Assembly (NCBI GenBank): GCA_018364155.1
Contig: JAGZMM010000002.1
Span: 300,909-364,908, forward strand
From: Clostridiales bacterium
Lineage (GTDB): Bacteria > Bacillota > Clostridia > Oscillospirales > Acutalibacteraceae
Direction of reading: 5' to 3'
Length of the DNA: 64,000 bases
Below the pieces are notes generated by a model, which saw only the letters and a list, made by a program, of their open reading frames with translations, had not been told where the DNA came from and did no database searches. The number at the start of each line of letters is the position of its first letter. Within the stretch, counting starts at the first letter, position 1. The translations under genes were made by a program, and so were the position numbers. Positions 16,255 through 23,785 of this stretch are shown here, piece after piece.

Positions 16255-16596
16255 CCCAACGAGGTATACGCCTTTCGGCGTAGAGTGAGACGGGGTTCGA
16301 ACATTCGTTCTATATATTTATCGATATTCGAAGAAATACAGAGTGGAAAGCTTGTGGAAAATCAAGGGTTTGCAGACCTTTCGGCCTAATTTTCAGCGGG
16401 AGAGAAAAAACGCAAGATGTAGTAGGCGAAGCGGGAAGAAAAGTCAAGATGTTGTGAAGGTTTCTCACGGTGGTAAGGTTTCACAGATTGTCTCGGCCCA
16501 CGGCAATGCGTGAGGAAAGCGGGAAGTGTGCCCAGCGCCCGGATGCAGGACGCGGCGGGCTTGCGGCTTGTTGGTCTTTGCGTCATGGCGGGCCTC

Positions 16597-16694
16597 TTTT
16601 TGAAGGGGCCTGATTGTAGCATGTTCGGCAAGGGCTTCGCGAGTGCCTGGCGGCACCCTTGCCTTCCATGCTCCAAAGGCCCCATCTTCAAAAA
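16597..16694 (+). promoter_or_regulatory. Long hairpin in the leader of the HNH gene
   Basis: TTTTTGAAGGGGCCT (16597-16611) pairs with AGGCCC-CAT-CTTCAAAAA (16677-16694, 3-nt bulge). It encloses an inner stem GGCAAGG / CCTTGCC capped by GTGCC-TGGC-GGCAC. The outer stem ends directly beside the SD AGGAGG of the HNH gene, so it could tune translation. Confidence 0.5.
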
Positions 16695-16708
16695 AGGAGG
16701 CCCTTGCC

Positions 16709-17011
16709 ATGTTATCCGCAAAGATTTCCAACGAAGTGCGCAAGTCCATCTACGCCCGCGACGGGTACCGGTGCGCGCTGTGCGACGACACGCGCTACCT
16801 GCAGATTCACCACGTGATTCACCGGTCGCTGGGCGGCACGAACAGCCCGCACAATCTGATCTGCCTATGCTCCCGCTGCCACGCGCTTGCCCATGGAACA
16901 AACCTGTTCGACGGGGAAGTAGATCTGACCAGCGAGGACATCGACCAGGCGTGCGTCGAGTACGTGTCCGACTTTTACGGGGAAGAATGGAACCCGTGGG
17001 GAAAGCCGTAA
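16709..17011 (+). CDS. Small HNH endonuclease
   Basis: 100-aa protein with a complete HNH (beta-beta-alpha-metal) domain: RDGYRCALCDD (first zinc Cys pair), LQIHHVIHRSLGGTNSPHNL (catalytic His and Asn) and CLCSRCHALAHG (second Cys pair and final His). Start at 16709 is fixed by SD AAAAGGAGG. It has no DNA-recognition domain beyond about 35 C-terminal residues. Such minimal HNH proteins occur in phages next to terminase genes and as free-standing homing-type nucleases. Here it lies alone inside a segment bounded by identical 65-bp repeats, preceded and followed by strongly structured sequence. A role in spreading the cassette is inference. Confidence 0.9.
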   Translation: MLSAKISNEVRKSIYARDGYRCALCDDTRYLQIHHVIHRSLGGTNSPHNLICLCSRCHALAHGTNLFDGEVDLTSEDIDQACVEYVSDFYGEEWNPWGKP

Positions 17012-17039
17012 GGCTTTCTCTTTCTATATGGAGGCGCTT

Positions 17040-17293
17040 CGCGCTTGATGCGCGTCCCGCTCCTTCGCGGGCGGCTTGGGCGCCGCCCACTGCGTCGCTT
17101 GGCGCGCCCGGTATCGGGGCATGGCGGAGCCAGACCGGGCGCGTCTAGGCCGCCGTCCGGCCCGCGCCCCTGCGCGACTAAACAAAAGGCGGTATTTTGC
17201 CCAATTGCTACGCAATTGCAAGGGGGCTGCGGCCCCGGCAAAATAGGGGCCTTTTGTATAATCGCTTGGGGGGATGGCGGCTTTGCCGCCATC
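17040..17293 (+). ncRNA. GC-rich array of successive hairpins (candidate structured RNA)
   Basis: Visible stems in order: CGCGC/GCGCG (17040-17054), CCCGC/GCGGG (17056-17071), GGCGGC/GCCGCC (17070-17087, sharing two bases with the previous), a 10-bp stem CGCGCCCGGT/ACCGGGCGCG (17103-17143), a long stem ACAAAAGGC..TATTTTGCC / GGCAAAATA..GCCTTTTGT (17182-17257) enclosing two small hairpins, and GATGGCGGC/GCCGCCATC (17273-17293). No matching Rfam family is recognised. It could be an RNA or a DNA-level palindrome cluster; transcription is unproven. Confidence 0.4.
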
Positions 17294-17327
17294 GGTGGCG
17301 GGCCTGGCCCGGGGGAAGGGCCTGGTT

Positions 17328-17392
17328 GTCACCGAAACGAAGGGCCCGACATAGACTGTAGCAGATGTTATACATTGACATCATTCTATAAG
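17328..17392 (+). repeat. 65-bp perfect direct repeat, copy 2
   Basis: Same sequence as 16190-16254. It ends 18 nt before the start codon of the collagen-like gene and so carries that gene's likely promoter region. Confidence 0.95.
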
Positions 17393-17410
17393 GAATTGGA
17401 GAGATGTTAC

Positions 17411-18322
17411 ATGCGATACGAAGATTATGCTCGCCTGAATGGCAGAAATCTCGATCTTCCGATGAATCGCTGGCAGTGCACACCTGCGTGCCCGCCGCCT
17501 TGTCCCCCGTCTCCGTGTCCGCCGCCCTGTCCGCCCTGCCCGCCGCCTTGTCCTTGTCCTCCCACCGGTCCGGACTGCACCTGTCCGGTGTGTCCCACCG
17601 GTGCTACCGGACCTACCGGACCTCGCGGCGTCACCGGACCCCGCGGCCCTATGGGCCCCACCGGTCCTCAGGGTATCCAGGGTATTCAGGGTGTTGAGGG
17701 CCGTCCGGGTGCAACCGGCGCCACCGGTGCGACGGGCGCCACTGGTTCCCAGGGCCCCCAAGGCATTCAGGGCATCCCCGGTCCCGCTGGCGCGCTTGGC
17801 GCGACCGGCGCCACTGGAGCCACTGGCCCGGCTGGACCTCAGGGTCCGCAAGGCTTTGCGGGCATTACCGGTCCAACCGGTGCAACTGGTGCGGCTGGAA
17901 CCGGAGCGACTGGCCCGACTGGTCCTACTGGTGCAACTGGCGCCACCGGTGCGACCGGAATCAGCGTCACTGGTGCAACTGGTGCGACTGGCCCCACCGG
18001 CGCCACGGGTGCAGCAGGTGCTGTTGGCCCTGCCGGCGCGACCGGTCCGACTGGCCCCACCGGCCCGACCGGTCCGACTGGTCCTACCGGTCCGACCGGT
18101 GCAACTGGCGTGACTGGCGCGGAAGGCGCTGCCGGTGCCGCAGGCGCGGTTGGCCCCACTGGTCCGACCGGCCCCACCGGCGCCACGGGTGCAACTGGCG
18201 CGGCGCCTACTCCCGCCGCTGCGGTAGCAGACGTTCCGACTGGTTCGGATATTGCTACACTGATCACGAGCTACAATACTCTGCTTGCGAATCTGCGTGC
18301 GGCTGGCCTGCTTGCCACCTGA
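17411..18322 (+). CDS. Collagen-like triple-helix-repeat protein (exosporium/spore-surface type)
   Basis: 303-aa protein. N-terminus MRYEDYARLNGRNLDLPMNR, then a Pro/Cys-rich segment (PACPPPCPPSPCPPPC, residues about 26-60). About 190 residues of Gly-X-Y repeats follow, dominated by GPTGPTGAT and GATGATG, then a short C-terminal domain (AVADVPTGSDIATLITSYNTLL). GXT-type collagen repeats with many threonines are typical of BclA-like glycosylated spore-surface filaments in bacilli and clostridia, though the usual TNF-like C-terminal trimer domain is replaced by about 45 helical residues. The cysteines may crosslink. The repeat tract makes long but meaningless open frames on the other strand. 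Confidence 0.88.
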   Translation: MRYEDYARLNGRNLDLPMNRWQCTPACPPPCPPSPCPPPCPPCPPPCPCPPTGPDCTCPVCPTGATGPTGPRGVTGPRGPMGPTGPQGIQGIQGVEGRPGATGATGATGATGSQGPQGIQGIPGPAGALGATGATGATGPAGPQGPQGFAGITGPTGATGAAGTGATGPTGPTGATGATGATGISVTGATGATGPTGATGAAGAVGPAGATGPTGPTGPTGPTGPTGPTGATGVTGAEGAAGAAGAVGPTGPTGPTGATGATGAAPTPAAAVADVPTGSDIATLITSYNTLLANLRAAGLLAT

Positions 18323-18346
18323 TCTTGATAGATTTCGCCATAAGAG

Positions 18347-18380
18347 AGGCCGGCAGCGGAATTTCTGCTGCCGGCCTTTT
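18347..18380 (+). terminator. Terminator of the collagen-like gene
   Basis: Perfect stem AGGCCGGCAGC / GCTGCCGGCCT with TTTT tail. Confidence 0.92.
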
Positions 18381-18536
18381 CTCTGGGCTGGTTTCTTGTA
18401 TGAGTGGAAAAGTCGTGTCCTTTTGTCTTGCGCAATCAAAAAGAAAAAGCATGCGCGCTCTTTTTCTTCCAGAGACAGGGATGGCAAAAACGGGGAAAAA
18501 CTGCTATACTTAGAAAAAAGACAGGAGAAGTGCGGT

Positions 18537-19007
18537 ATGCGGATTTATGTGGATGCAGATGGCTGCCCGGTTGTGGACCGGGTGCTTCGCCTGGCCGGGC
18601 GTTTCGGCGTCCCGGTGGTATTGGTCTGCGATACTGCTCATCAGTTCCACCGGCCCGGCTGCCAAGTGATCACCGTTTCCAAAGGGGCGGACAGCGTGGA
18701 TTTTGCGCTGGTCAACCGCCTTTGTCCTGGAGATTTGGCCGTGACGCAGGACTATGGCCTGGCTGCCATGTGTTTAGCCAGACGCGCTCTACCTCTCAGC
18801 CAGGACGGGGTTCTCTACACCAAAGAGAACATCGACGTCCTTCTGGCAGCCCGGCATACCGCTCAAAAGATTCGCCGCAGCGGTGGCCGGTTGAAGGGTC
18901 CCTCTAAGCGTACCCACAAACAGGATGAAGACTTTGAGCGGACGCTGACGTCCTTGCTCAAAGAAATGCAGAAAAAGGAGCAAATCGATGGAAAAAAAGA
19001 AGATTGA
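18537..19007 (+). CDS. YaiI/YqxD family protein (DUF188)
   Basis: 156-aa protein of the DUF188/UPF0178 family, a predicted PIN-like metal-binding fold of unknown activity. Start at 18537 (SD ACAGGAGAAG). Characteristic motifs: MRIYVDADGCPVVDRV at the N-terminus, VSKGADSVDFALVN (acidic site), DLAVTQDYGLAAMCLARRA, and KGPSKRTHKQDEDFERTL near the C-terminus. Overlaps the downstream DUF896 gene by 20 nt, so the two are co-translated. The pairing gives no firm functional hint. Confidence 0.92.
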   Translation: MRIYVDADGCPVVDRVLRLAGRFGVPVVLVCDTAHQFHRPGCQVITVSKGADSVDFALVNRLCPGDLAVTQDYGLAAMCLARRALPLSQDGVLYTKENIDVLLAARHTAQKIRRSGGRLKGPSKRTHKQDEDFERTLTSLLKEMQKKEQIDGKKED

Positions 19008-19194
19008 CCGGATTAGTGAGCTTGCCAAAAAGTCCAGAGAAGAAGGCTTAAACGAGGCGGAGCGTCTAGAGCAGAAAGCTCTTCGGCAGGAATATGTGGA
19101 CGCGCACCGGCAGAGCCTGACCTCTCAGCTGGAGCGGGTGGTTCTGGTGGAAAAGGACGGGACAAAAATTCCGCTTAAGAAAAAGAAATCCTGA
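18988..19194 (+). CDS. DUF896 (UPF0291/YnzC-like) family protein
   Basis: 68-aa cytosolic helical-hairpin protein of the Firmicutes-specific DUF896 family; function unknown. Typical order: RISELAKKSREEGLNEAERLEQKALRQEYVDAHR, two helices joined by the EGL turn, then a basic tail KIPLKKKKS. The start lies inside the 3' end of the DUF188 gene (20-nt overlap, SD GGAG), so it is translationally coupled. Confidence 0.93.
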   Translation: MEKKKIDRISELAKKSREEGLNEAERLEQKALRQEYVDAHRQSLTSQLERVVLVEKDGTKIPLKKKKS

Positions 19195-19248
19195 CAAGAA
19201 AAAGGCCTGGCGACGAAAGCAATTCGTTGCCAGGCCTTTTTCTTGTCT
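19193..19248. terminator. Bidirectional terminator (DUF896 / kdpE)
   Basis: Long stem GACAAGAAAAAGGCCTGGC / GCCAGGCCTTTTTCTTGTC with extended inner pairing. It separates convergent genes. Confidence 0.9.
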
Positions 19249-19294
19249 TTTAGAAGGAGGCCGCCCCGTACAAGTGTAAAAAGAGGACCTCAGG

Positions 19295-19984
19295 CTATTC
19301 GTCTACAAACCGGTATCCCACGCCTACCTCCGTCAGGATATAGCGGGGATGGGTGGTATCCTTTTCAATTTTGCGGCGGATGTTGGCCATGAATACCCGC
19401 AGAGACTGGGGCTCTTCCACGTTGCTGTATCCCCAGACCTGCTTGTTGATGAAGCTGTGCGTGAGCACCTTTCCAGCATTGTCCACCAGCAGCACCAGCA
19501 GCTTATATTCAATCGGGGTCAGATGCACTTCCTTGCCCTCTACAAATACCTTGCGCTTTTCAAAGTCAATGGTCAGCGTGTCCAGCGTAAACACGCTGTT
19601 TTTGGCTACCTTGGGCTGATGCTTGCGCAGCGCCACCCGAATGCGAGCCAGCAGTTCGTTGATGTAAAAGGGCTTGGTAATGTAATCGTCCGCCCCCATG
19701 TCCAGCGCCTGCACCTTTTCTTTCTCCTGCCCTCTGGCCGATACCACGATCACCGGCACGTCGGAGGAGCTGCGAATCTGTTCGAGCACCTTCAGCCCGT
19801 CGATATCCGGCAGACCCAAATCCAGAAGAATCAGATCGGGGTTATTGGAAAGAAATAGGGAAATCCCCTCTAAACCAGTGGCTGCTGTCTCGTGACGGTA
19901 ACCGTTGGTTTTCAGGGAGATGGACAGAAAATTTTGAATGTTCTTATCGTCCTCAATGATGAGAATGCTGGGCTCGTTATTCAT
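19295..19984 (-). CDS. kdpE: Response regulator, OmpR/KdpE type
   Basis: 229-aa two-component regulator. Receiver domain residues 1-120 with acidic pocket ED11-D12, phospho-acceptor D55 in LILLDLGLPD and K105 in DYITKPF. Winged-helix DNA-binding domain (about 130-228) with LTPIEYKLLVLLVDNAGKVLTH and VFMANIRRKIE. It is read from the same transcript as the kinase gene upstream (8-nt overlap) and divergently from kdpFABC, so control of the potassium pump is very likely. A direct repeat upstream of the kdpF promoter may be its binding site. Confidence 0.92.
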   Translation of the reverse strand: MNNEPSILIIEDDKNIQNFLSISLKTNGYRHETAATGLEGISLFLSNNPDLILLDLGLPDIDGLKVLEQIRSSSDVPVIVVSARGQEKEKVQALDMGADDYITKPFYINELLARIRVALRKHQPKVAKNSVFTLDTLTIDFEKRKVFVEGKEVHLTPIEYKLLVLLVDNAGKVLTHSFINKQVWGYSNVEEPQSLRVFMANIRRKIEKDTTHPRYILTEVGVGYRFVDE

Positions 19985-21515
19985 CCGGTTGCGCCTCCTT
20001 GTCTAGGGGAAGTGTGAAGCGGAAGGTAGCTCCGCCGTGGGCATTGTTTTGTGCGGTGATCTTGCCGCCGTGGGCCTCGATGACCGACTTGCAGATGGAC
20101 AGCCCCAGCCCTACGCCCCGGGAGGAATCCGACTTCTCCGTTCTCGAGGAGACGAAGCTTTCGAAGATGTGGGGAAGCAGGGCGGGATCGATTCCGCCGC
20201 CGTTGTCGGACACTTCAAATACCGCTTCGTCCTTCTGGCGGAACACCCGCAGCAGAACCTGGCTGTCGGGCTTCGTGTGCTGAAAGGCGTTGTCCAGAAG
20301 GTTCACCAGCACCTGCACCATCAGCTTGCCGTCCATAGGAACCAAAAGCAGCTCGTCCGGCATCTGGATGGACAGCCGGTGCTCTCTCTGTTGCTTTGCG
20401 ACTCGGCCGCAGGCCTCGGATACGATGTCGTCCACCACCTCGTCCTGCTTTTGGATGAGAAGCCGTCCGTCCTGAATCCGGGTCATGTTCAGCAGGTTCT
20501 CCACCATGTTATTGAGCCACATGGCGTCGTTGGTAATGTCGGACAAAAGGCTTTTGATCGTGTCCCGGTCCAGCTCGTCGAGAGATTCTGTCAAGAAGCT
20601 GGTGGATCCGGCGATACCGGTCAGCGGGGTGCGCAGGTCGTGGGAAATGGAACGCAGCAAGTTGCTTCTGAGCTTTTCTTTTTCAATTTCCATGCGGATT
20701 TCTTCCTGTTGGCGGCGCAGCTGCTCGCGTTCAATGGCCATCGCCGCCTGGGACAGAACGGTGTTGAGAAACAGGGAGCGGTCCTCATTCCATTTCTGGT
20801 CGCCCCGGTAGACCGACGCCACCCCCAGCACATGGTTGCCGCTTTGCAAAGGAGTGAATTGCCAGCTGGAATTCTTGTAATGGCTGGTGCTGTAACCGCA
20901 CGCCTCTTTGTGAGAGAAGCACCATTTGGCCAGGTCCCGGTTCATGTCGGCTACCTTTGCATCTTCCCCGCCAAAGGAAACCACCCGCAGCCCCTGCTCA
21001 TCCTTGTCGTTGCCTTCCATGTAGAGAATGCACCGATACTGGTATTCGCTCAGAATTTTTAAGGCGTGCAGGGCGATTTCCTCCACGCTCGTCAAATTCA
21101 GGTACCGTTTGCTGATTTCATACAGCCGCCTGGCCTGGCGTTCGTTGCGTTTGGCCGTCTGCGCATGCTGCTGCAGCCGCTTAGCCAGGGTGCCGGTGAG
21201 AGTGGAGATCACCAGGAAAATAAGAAAGGTGATGATGTAGTTGGGGTCGTTCACCAAAAAGGTCCACACCGGGTCAGTAAAGAAGAAATTGAAGGCGAAA
21301 ACGCAAACCACCGAGGAAAAGAACCCCCAGCCGTAGCCCTTCGTGCTGATGTTCACCAGCAGCACGCCGGTCAGGTATACCATTAATATATTCTCTTCCC
21401 GCACACTTTCCAGCTGCTTAAACCCGATGGAAATCAACGTGCAGACAAGCAAAATCCCCGCTGTCTTGAGAAAGTTGATCCAAAACCGGCTGGCCGCCGA
21501 CCCGGATGTGTTCAT
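19977..21515 (-). CDS. KdpD-like sensor kinase lacking the N-terminal KdpD/Usp domains
   Basis: 512-aa membrane kinase. Start at 21515 follows a GGAG SD. Residues 14-112 hold four transmembrane helices of the DUF4118 type found in the middle of KdpD. A GAF-like region (about 140-265), a coiled coil, the dimerisation/phosphoacceptor motif SISHDLRTPLTG (His292), N-box LLDNAFQHTKP and G-boxes DNGGGID and SRGVGLGLSICK follow. The cytosolic N-terminal half of KdpD (Walker-type domain plus Usp, about 370 aa) is absent. It overlaps kdpE. With the full-length KdpD-like kinase at 26708-29356, the locus encodes two kinases for one regulator. Confidence 0.9.
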   Translation of the reverse strand: MNTSGSAASRFWINFLKTAGILLVCTLISIGFKQLESVREENILMVYLTGVLLVNISTKGYGWGFFSSVVCVFAFNFFFTDPVWTFLVNDPNYIITFLIFLVISTLTGTLAKRLQQHAQTAKRNERQARRLYEISKRYLNLTSVEEIALHALKILSEYQYRCILYMEGNDKDEQGLRVVSFGGEDAKVADMNRDLAKWCFSHKEACGYSTSHYKNSSWQFTPLQSGNHVLGVASVYRGDQKWNEDRSLFLNTVLSQAAMAIEREQLRRQQEEIRMEIEKEKLRSNLLRSISHDLRTPLTGIAGSTSFLTESLDELDRDTIKSLLSDITNDAMWLNNMVENLLNMTRIQDGRLLIQKQDEVVDDIVSEACGRVAKQQREHRLSIQMPDELLLVPMDGKLMVQVLVNLLDNAFQHTKPDSQVLLRVFRQKDEAVFEVSDNGGGIDPALLPHIFESFVSSRTEKSDSSRGVGLGLSICKSVIEAHGGKITAQNNAHGGATFRFTLPLDKEAQPDE

Positions 21516-21607
21516 TACCCATCTCCGCCCTTTCTGCAACGGTCACATATACCTTATTATACACCGTTTTTTTCTTCGGCAAAGGCCTTCCTGAAAAAAC
21601 AGGAAAT

Positions 21608-21659
21608 AAAAACAAACGGGTTTTTGCTCAAAGGCTTACGCAAAAACCCGTTTGTTTTT
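21608..21659. terminator. 20-bp perfect stem with T-runs on both sides
   Basis: AAAAACAAACGGGTTTTTGC (21608-21627) / GCAAAAACCCGTTTGTTTTT (21640-21659). For the minus strand it lies directly after the putative -10 at 21670-21675, in the leader of the kinase/kdpE transcript. For the plus strand it precedes the kdp promoter region. It may attenuate the kinase genes or insulate the two units. Confidence 0.75.
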
Positions 21660-21669
21660 ATTTTTTTAA

Positions 21670-21675
21670 ATTATA
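21670..21675 (-). promoter_or_regulatory. Putative -10 of the kinase/kdpE transcript
   Basis: Minus strand GTGC-TATAAT-TTAAAA; a -35 (TGCAAG, 17 nt upstream) is poor. The 21680-21890 stretch contains one hairpin (TGGTGA-GAA-TCACCA near 21828) and no gene. Confidence 0.45.
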
Positions 21676-21897
21676 GCACCGCAGAAATAAATCTTGCACA
21701 AAGAAGAAAATGGATTACATAAAGATTCTGTTAAGAGAAAGCGGACAATTTTGAAAACGGCATAGGGAAAAGGTCCAGGTGGTAAGGGAATAGAAAAAGG
21801 GGATTTGCAACGTACTAGGCGGCTCTTGGTGAGAATCACCAGGAGAATTTCCACGAATTCGATACGGTTTGTCAGAACAAGGAATCCGGACTTTTCA

Positions 21898-21962
21898 TTA
21901 ACACAATCTTAATGCACAAAAGAGCTACCTTCACACCGTTTTTACTGCAAAGGCTCTATAAT
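21898..21962 (+). promoter_or_regulatory. kdpFABC promoter with candidate KdpE site
   Basis: -10 TATAAT at 21957-21962 but no recognisable -35 (CACCGT at the right spacing), the form of an activator-dependent promoter. Upstream, TTAACACAATC-TTAATGCAC (21898-21917) is an 11-bp-spaced direct repeat, the pattern bound by OmpR-family dimers. Confidence 0.5.
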
Positions 21963-22001
21963 ACAACCTGTTCAAAAATAAACCGAAAAGGAGCAAGAAA
22001 A

Positions 22002-22091
22002 ATGGAAGCTGTAGTAGCCATCGCAGGCGTGCTGGCGCTTGCACTGCTTTCGTATTTGTTCTATGTACTGTTTCGAGGTGAGAAGCTATGA
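22002..22091 (+). CDS. kdpF: KdpF, small subunit of the potassium-transporting ATPase
   Basis: 29-aa single-helix membrane peptide: MEAVVAIAGVLALALLSYLF, then YVLFRGEKL. KdpF stabilises the KdpFABC complex. It has a good SD (AAAAGGAGCAAG) and its stop overlaps the kdpA start (ATGA), exactly as in other kdp operons. Length equals the E. coli protein. Confidence 0.9.
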   Translation: MEAVVAIAGVLALALLSYLFYVLFRGEKL

Positions 22092-23773
22092 GCTATGTGA
22101 TTATGCAGGACGTGGGGTTTCTGATTCTGCTCATCGGCCTTGGCATTCCCTTGGGCATCTACATGTACAAGGTCATGCTTGGCAAAAAGGTCTTTCTCAC
22201 CCGGGTCCTTCGTCCGGTGGAGAACGTCACCTATAAGGTGATGGGCGTCAACCCCAACGAAGAAATGGGCGCGAAAAAATACGCGCTTTCCGCACTCGCG
22301 TTTTCCCTGTTTGGATTTATTTTCTTGTTTTTGCTGCATCTGTGCCAGGGCTTTCTGCCGTTAAACCCGGAAGGCCTGCCCGGTACCAGCGCGGACTTGG
22401 CCTTTAACACCACCTCCAGTTTCGTCACCAACACCAACTGGCAGGCATATTCCGGCGAGTCCACCCTTTCTTACTTAACTCAGATGCTGGGCCTGGGCGT
22501 GCAGAACTTTGTTTCCGCCGCCACCGGCATCGCGGTGCTCTTCGCCCTCATCAAGGGCTTCACCCGCCGCCAGTGCAGAACCATCGGCAACTTCTGGGCG
22601 GACTTGATTCGCAGCACCGTGTACATTCTTCTGCCTCTTTCCCTGATTGTGGCCGTGCTGCTGGTGTCGCAGGGCGTGGTGCAGACCTTTAGCTCCTATC
22701 ACGACATCGTTACCCTGGAAGGCGCGGCTGGAAGCGTTCCGGTAGGCCCGGCGGCCAGCCAGATTGCCATCAAGCAGCTGGGTACCAACGGCGGCGGCTT
22801 CTTCGGTGTCAACTCCGCCTTCCCGCTGGAAAATCCCACTGCATTCTCGAACCTGCTGGAATGCTGGTCTATTTTCATCATCCCGGTTGGCCTGTGCTTC
22901 TCCTTTGGCAAAGCGGTCAAGGACAGCAAGCAGGGCCGGGCGATTTTCCTCGCCATGCTTATTTTGTTCGTCGTCGCTCTCATCGGTGTTACGGCGGCTG
23001 AGATTTTCACTGCGCCCCAGTTTGACGGCGCTGTGGTGTCTGGCAACATGGAGGGCAAGGAAGTGCGCAACGGCGTAGGCGCTTCCAGTCTGTGGGCGGC
23101 GGTAACCACCGGCGCGTCCAACGGCTCAGTAAACTCCATGCACGATAGTTTCACTCCGCTCGGCGGTATGGTTCCTATGTTCCTGATGCAGCTTGGTGAA
23201 GTGGTCTTCGGCGGCGTGGGCTGCGGCCTCTACGGAATGCTGGCTTTTGCGCTGCTGGCGGTGTTCATCGCCGGCCTCATGGTGGGCCGTACTCCCGAGT
23301 ACTTAGGAAAGAAGATCGAAGCCTTTGACATGAAAATGGTCTGCCTTGTGATTTTGGCTCCGCCTCTTCTCATGCTCATCGGCCCCATGCTCACCGTTAT
23401 GAATCCCCAGACGCCGGATTGGCTTACCAACTCCGGCCCCCACGGATTCTCGGAAATTCTCTATACCTATGCCTCTACCGGCGGCAACAACGGCAGTGCT
23501 TTTGCCGGTTTCAACGCGAACACCCCCTTTACCAACATTCTTTCCGGCTTGGTTATGCTCATTGTCCGGTTTGTCCCCATGGTGGCGATTATCTTCCTGG
23601 GCGGCAACTTGGCGAAGAAAAAGATCGTGCCGGTCAGCGACGGAACCCTTTCCACCTCCAACGGCATGTTTGTGGGACTTCTGATCGCCGTCGTCCTTCT
23701 TGTGGGTGCTCTGAGCTTCCTGCCGGCGCTGGCTCTGGGTCCGATTGCCGAATTCTTTACAACCTTAGGTTAA
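22088..23773 (+). CDS. kdpA: Potassium-transporting ATPase subunit A
   Basis: 561-aa channel-like subunit that binds and translocates K+ in the KdpFABC pump. It has about ten hydrophobic segments and four pore-loop repeats; filter-type motifs include FNTTSSFVTNTNWQ (residues 101-114), GTNGGGFFGVNSAFP, SVNSMHDSFTPLGG and TGGNNGSAFAGF. Length matches the family (about 557). Second gene of the operon kdpFABC-kdpD. Confidence 0.97.
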   Translation: MSYVIMQDVGFLILLIGLGIPLGIYMYKVMLGKKVFLTRVLRPVENVTYKVMGVNPNEEMGAKKYALSALAFSLFGFIFLFLLHLCQGFLPLNPEGLPGTSADLAFNTTSSFVTNTNWQAYSGESTLSYLTQMLGLGVQNFVSAATGIAVLFALIKGFTRRQCRTIGNFWADLIRSTVYILLPLSLIVAVLLVSQGVVQTFSSYHDIVTLEGAAGSVPVGPAASQIAIKQLGTNGGGFFGVNSAFPLENPTAFSNLLECWSIFIIPVGLCFSFGKAVKDSKQGRAIFLAMLILFVVALIGVTAAEIFTAPQFDGAVVSGNMEGKEVRNGVGASSLWAAVTTGASNGSVNSMHDSFTPLGGMVPMFLMQLGEVVFGGVGCGLYGMLAFALLAVFIAGLMVGRTPEYLGKKIEAFDMKMVCLVILAPPLLMLIGPMLTVMNPQTPDWLTNSGPHGFSEILYTYASTGGNNGSAFAGFNANTPFTNILSGLVMLIVRFVPMVAIIFLGGNLAKKKIVPVSDGTLSTSNGMFVGLLIAVVLLVGALSFLPALALGPIAEFFTTLG

Positions 23774-23785
23774 AGGGGGATCACG

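Larger units (their letters stand above)
16190..17392 (+). mobile_element. Putative HNH/hairpin cassette bounded by 65-bp direct repeats
   Basis: A 1,073-bp segment (16255-17327) lies between the two identical repeats. It holds a structured leader, a 100-aa HNH nuclease gene and a very GC-rich run of at least six hairpins. No transposase or recombinase is present. The 16255-16596 part before the leader hairpin has a small stem (TACGCC-TTTC-GGCGTA near 16270) and no supported gene. Either a nuclease-driven insertion or recombination between paralogous upstream regions would explain the repeats. Confidence 0.5.

Noticed and set aside
16285..16315. tRNA-like T-loop (GGGGTTCGAAC) after the first 65-bp repeat
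   Set aside because: Flanking bases cannot form the T-stem or acceptor stem, and no anticodon arm is present. No tRNA or rRNA genes were found in the window.
16255..17327. HEARO/omega-RNA element or group I/II intron
   Set aside because: The HNH protein has only 100 residues with no IscB/IsrB RuvC part, and no intron core motifs were recognised.
17411..18230. Tandem-repeat DNA resembling an array
   Set aside because: The 9-bp-phase repeats are collagen codons. There are no regular spacers, so no CRISPR array; I see none in the window.
17381..18487. Long open frames antisense to the collagen-like gene
   Set aside because: They arise from the periodic Gly-X-Y codons (GGC/ACC-rich) and encode only Arg/Gly/Ser/Thr or Ala/Pro/Val repeats.
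21516..22001. c-di-AMP (ydaO-type) riboswitch before the kdp genes
   Set aside because: Neither strand shows the conserved ydaO blocks. Only a promoter-like region and hairpins are visible.
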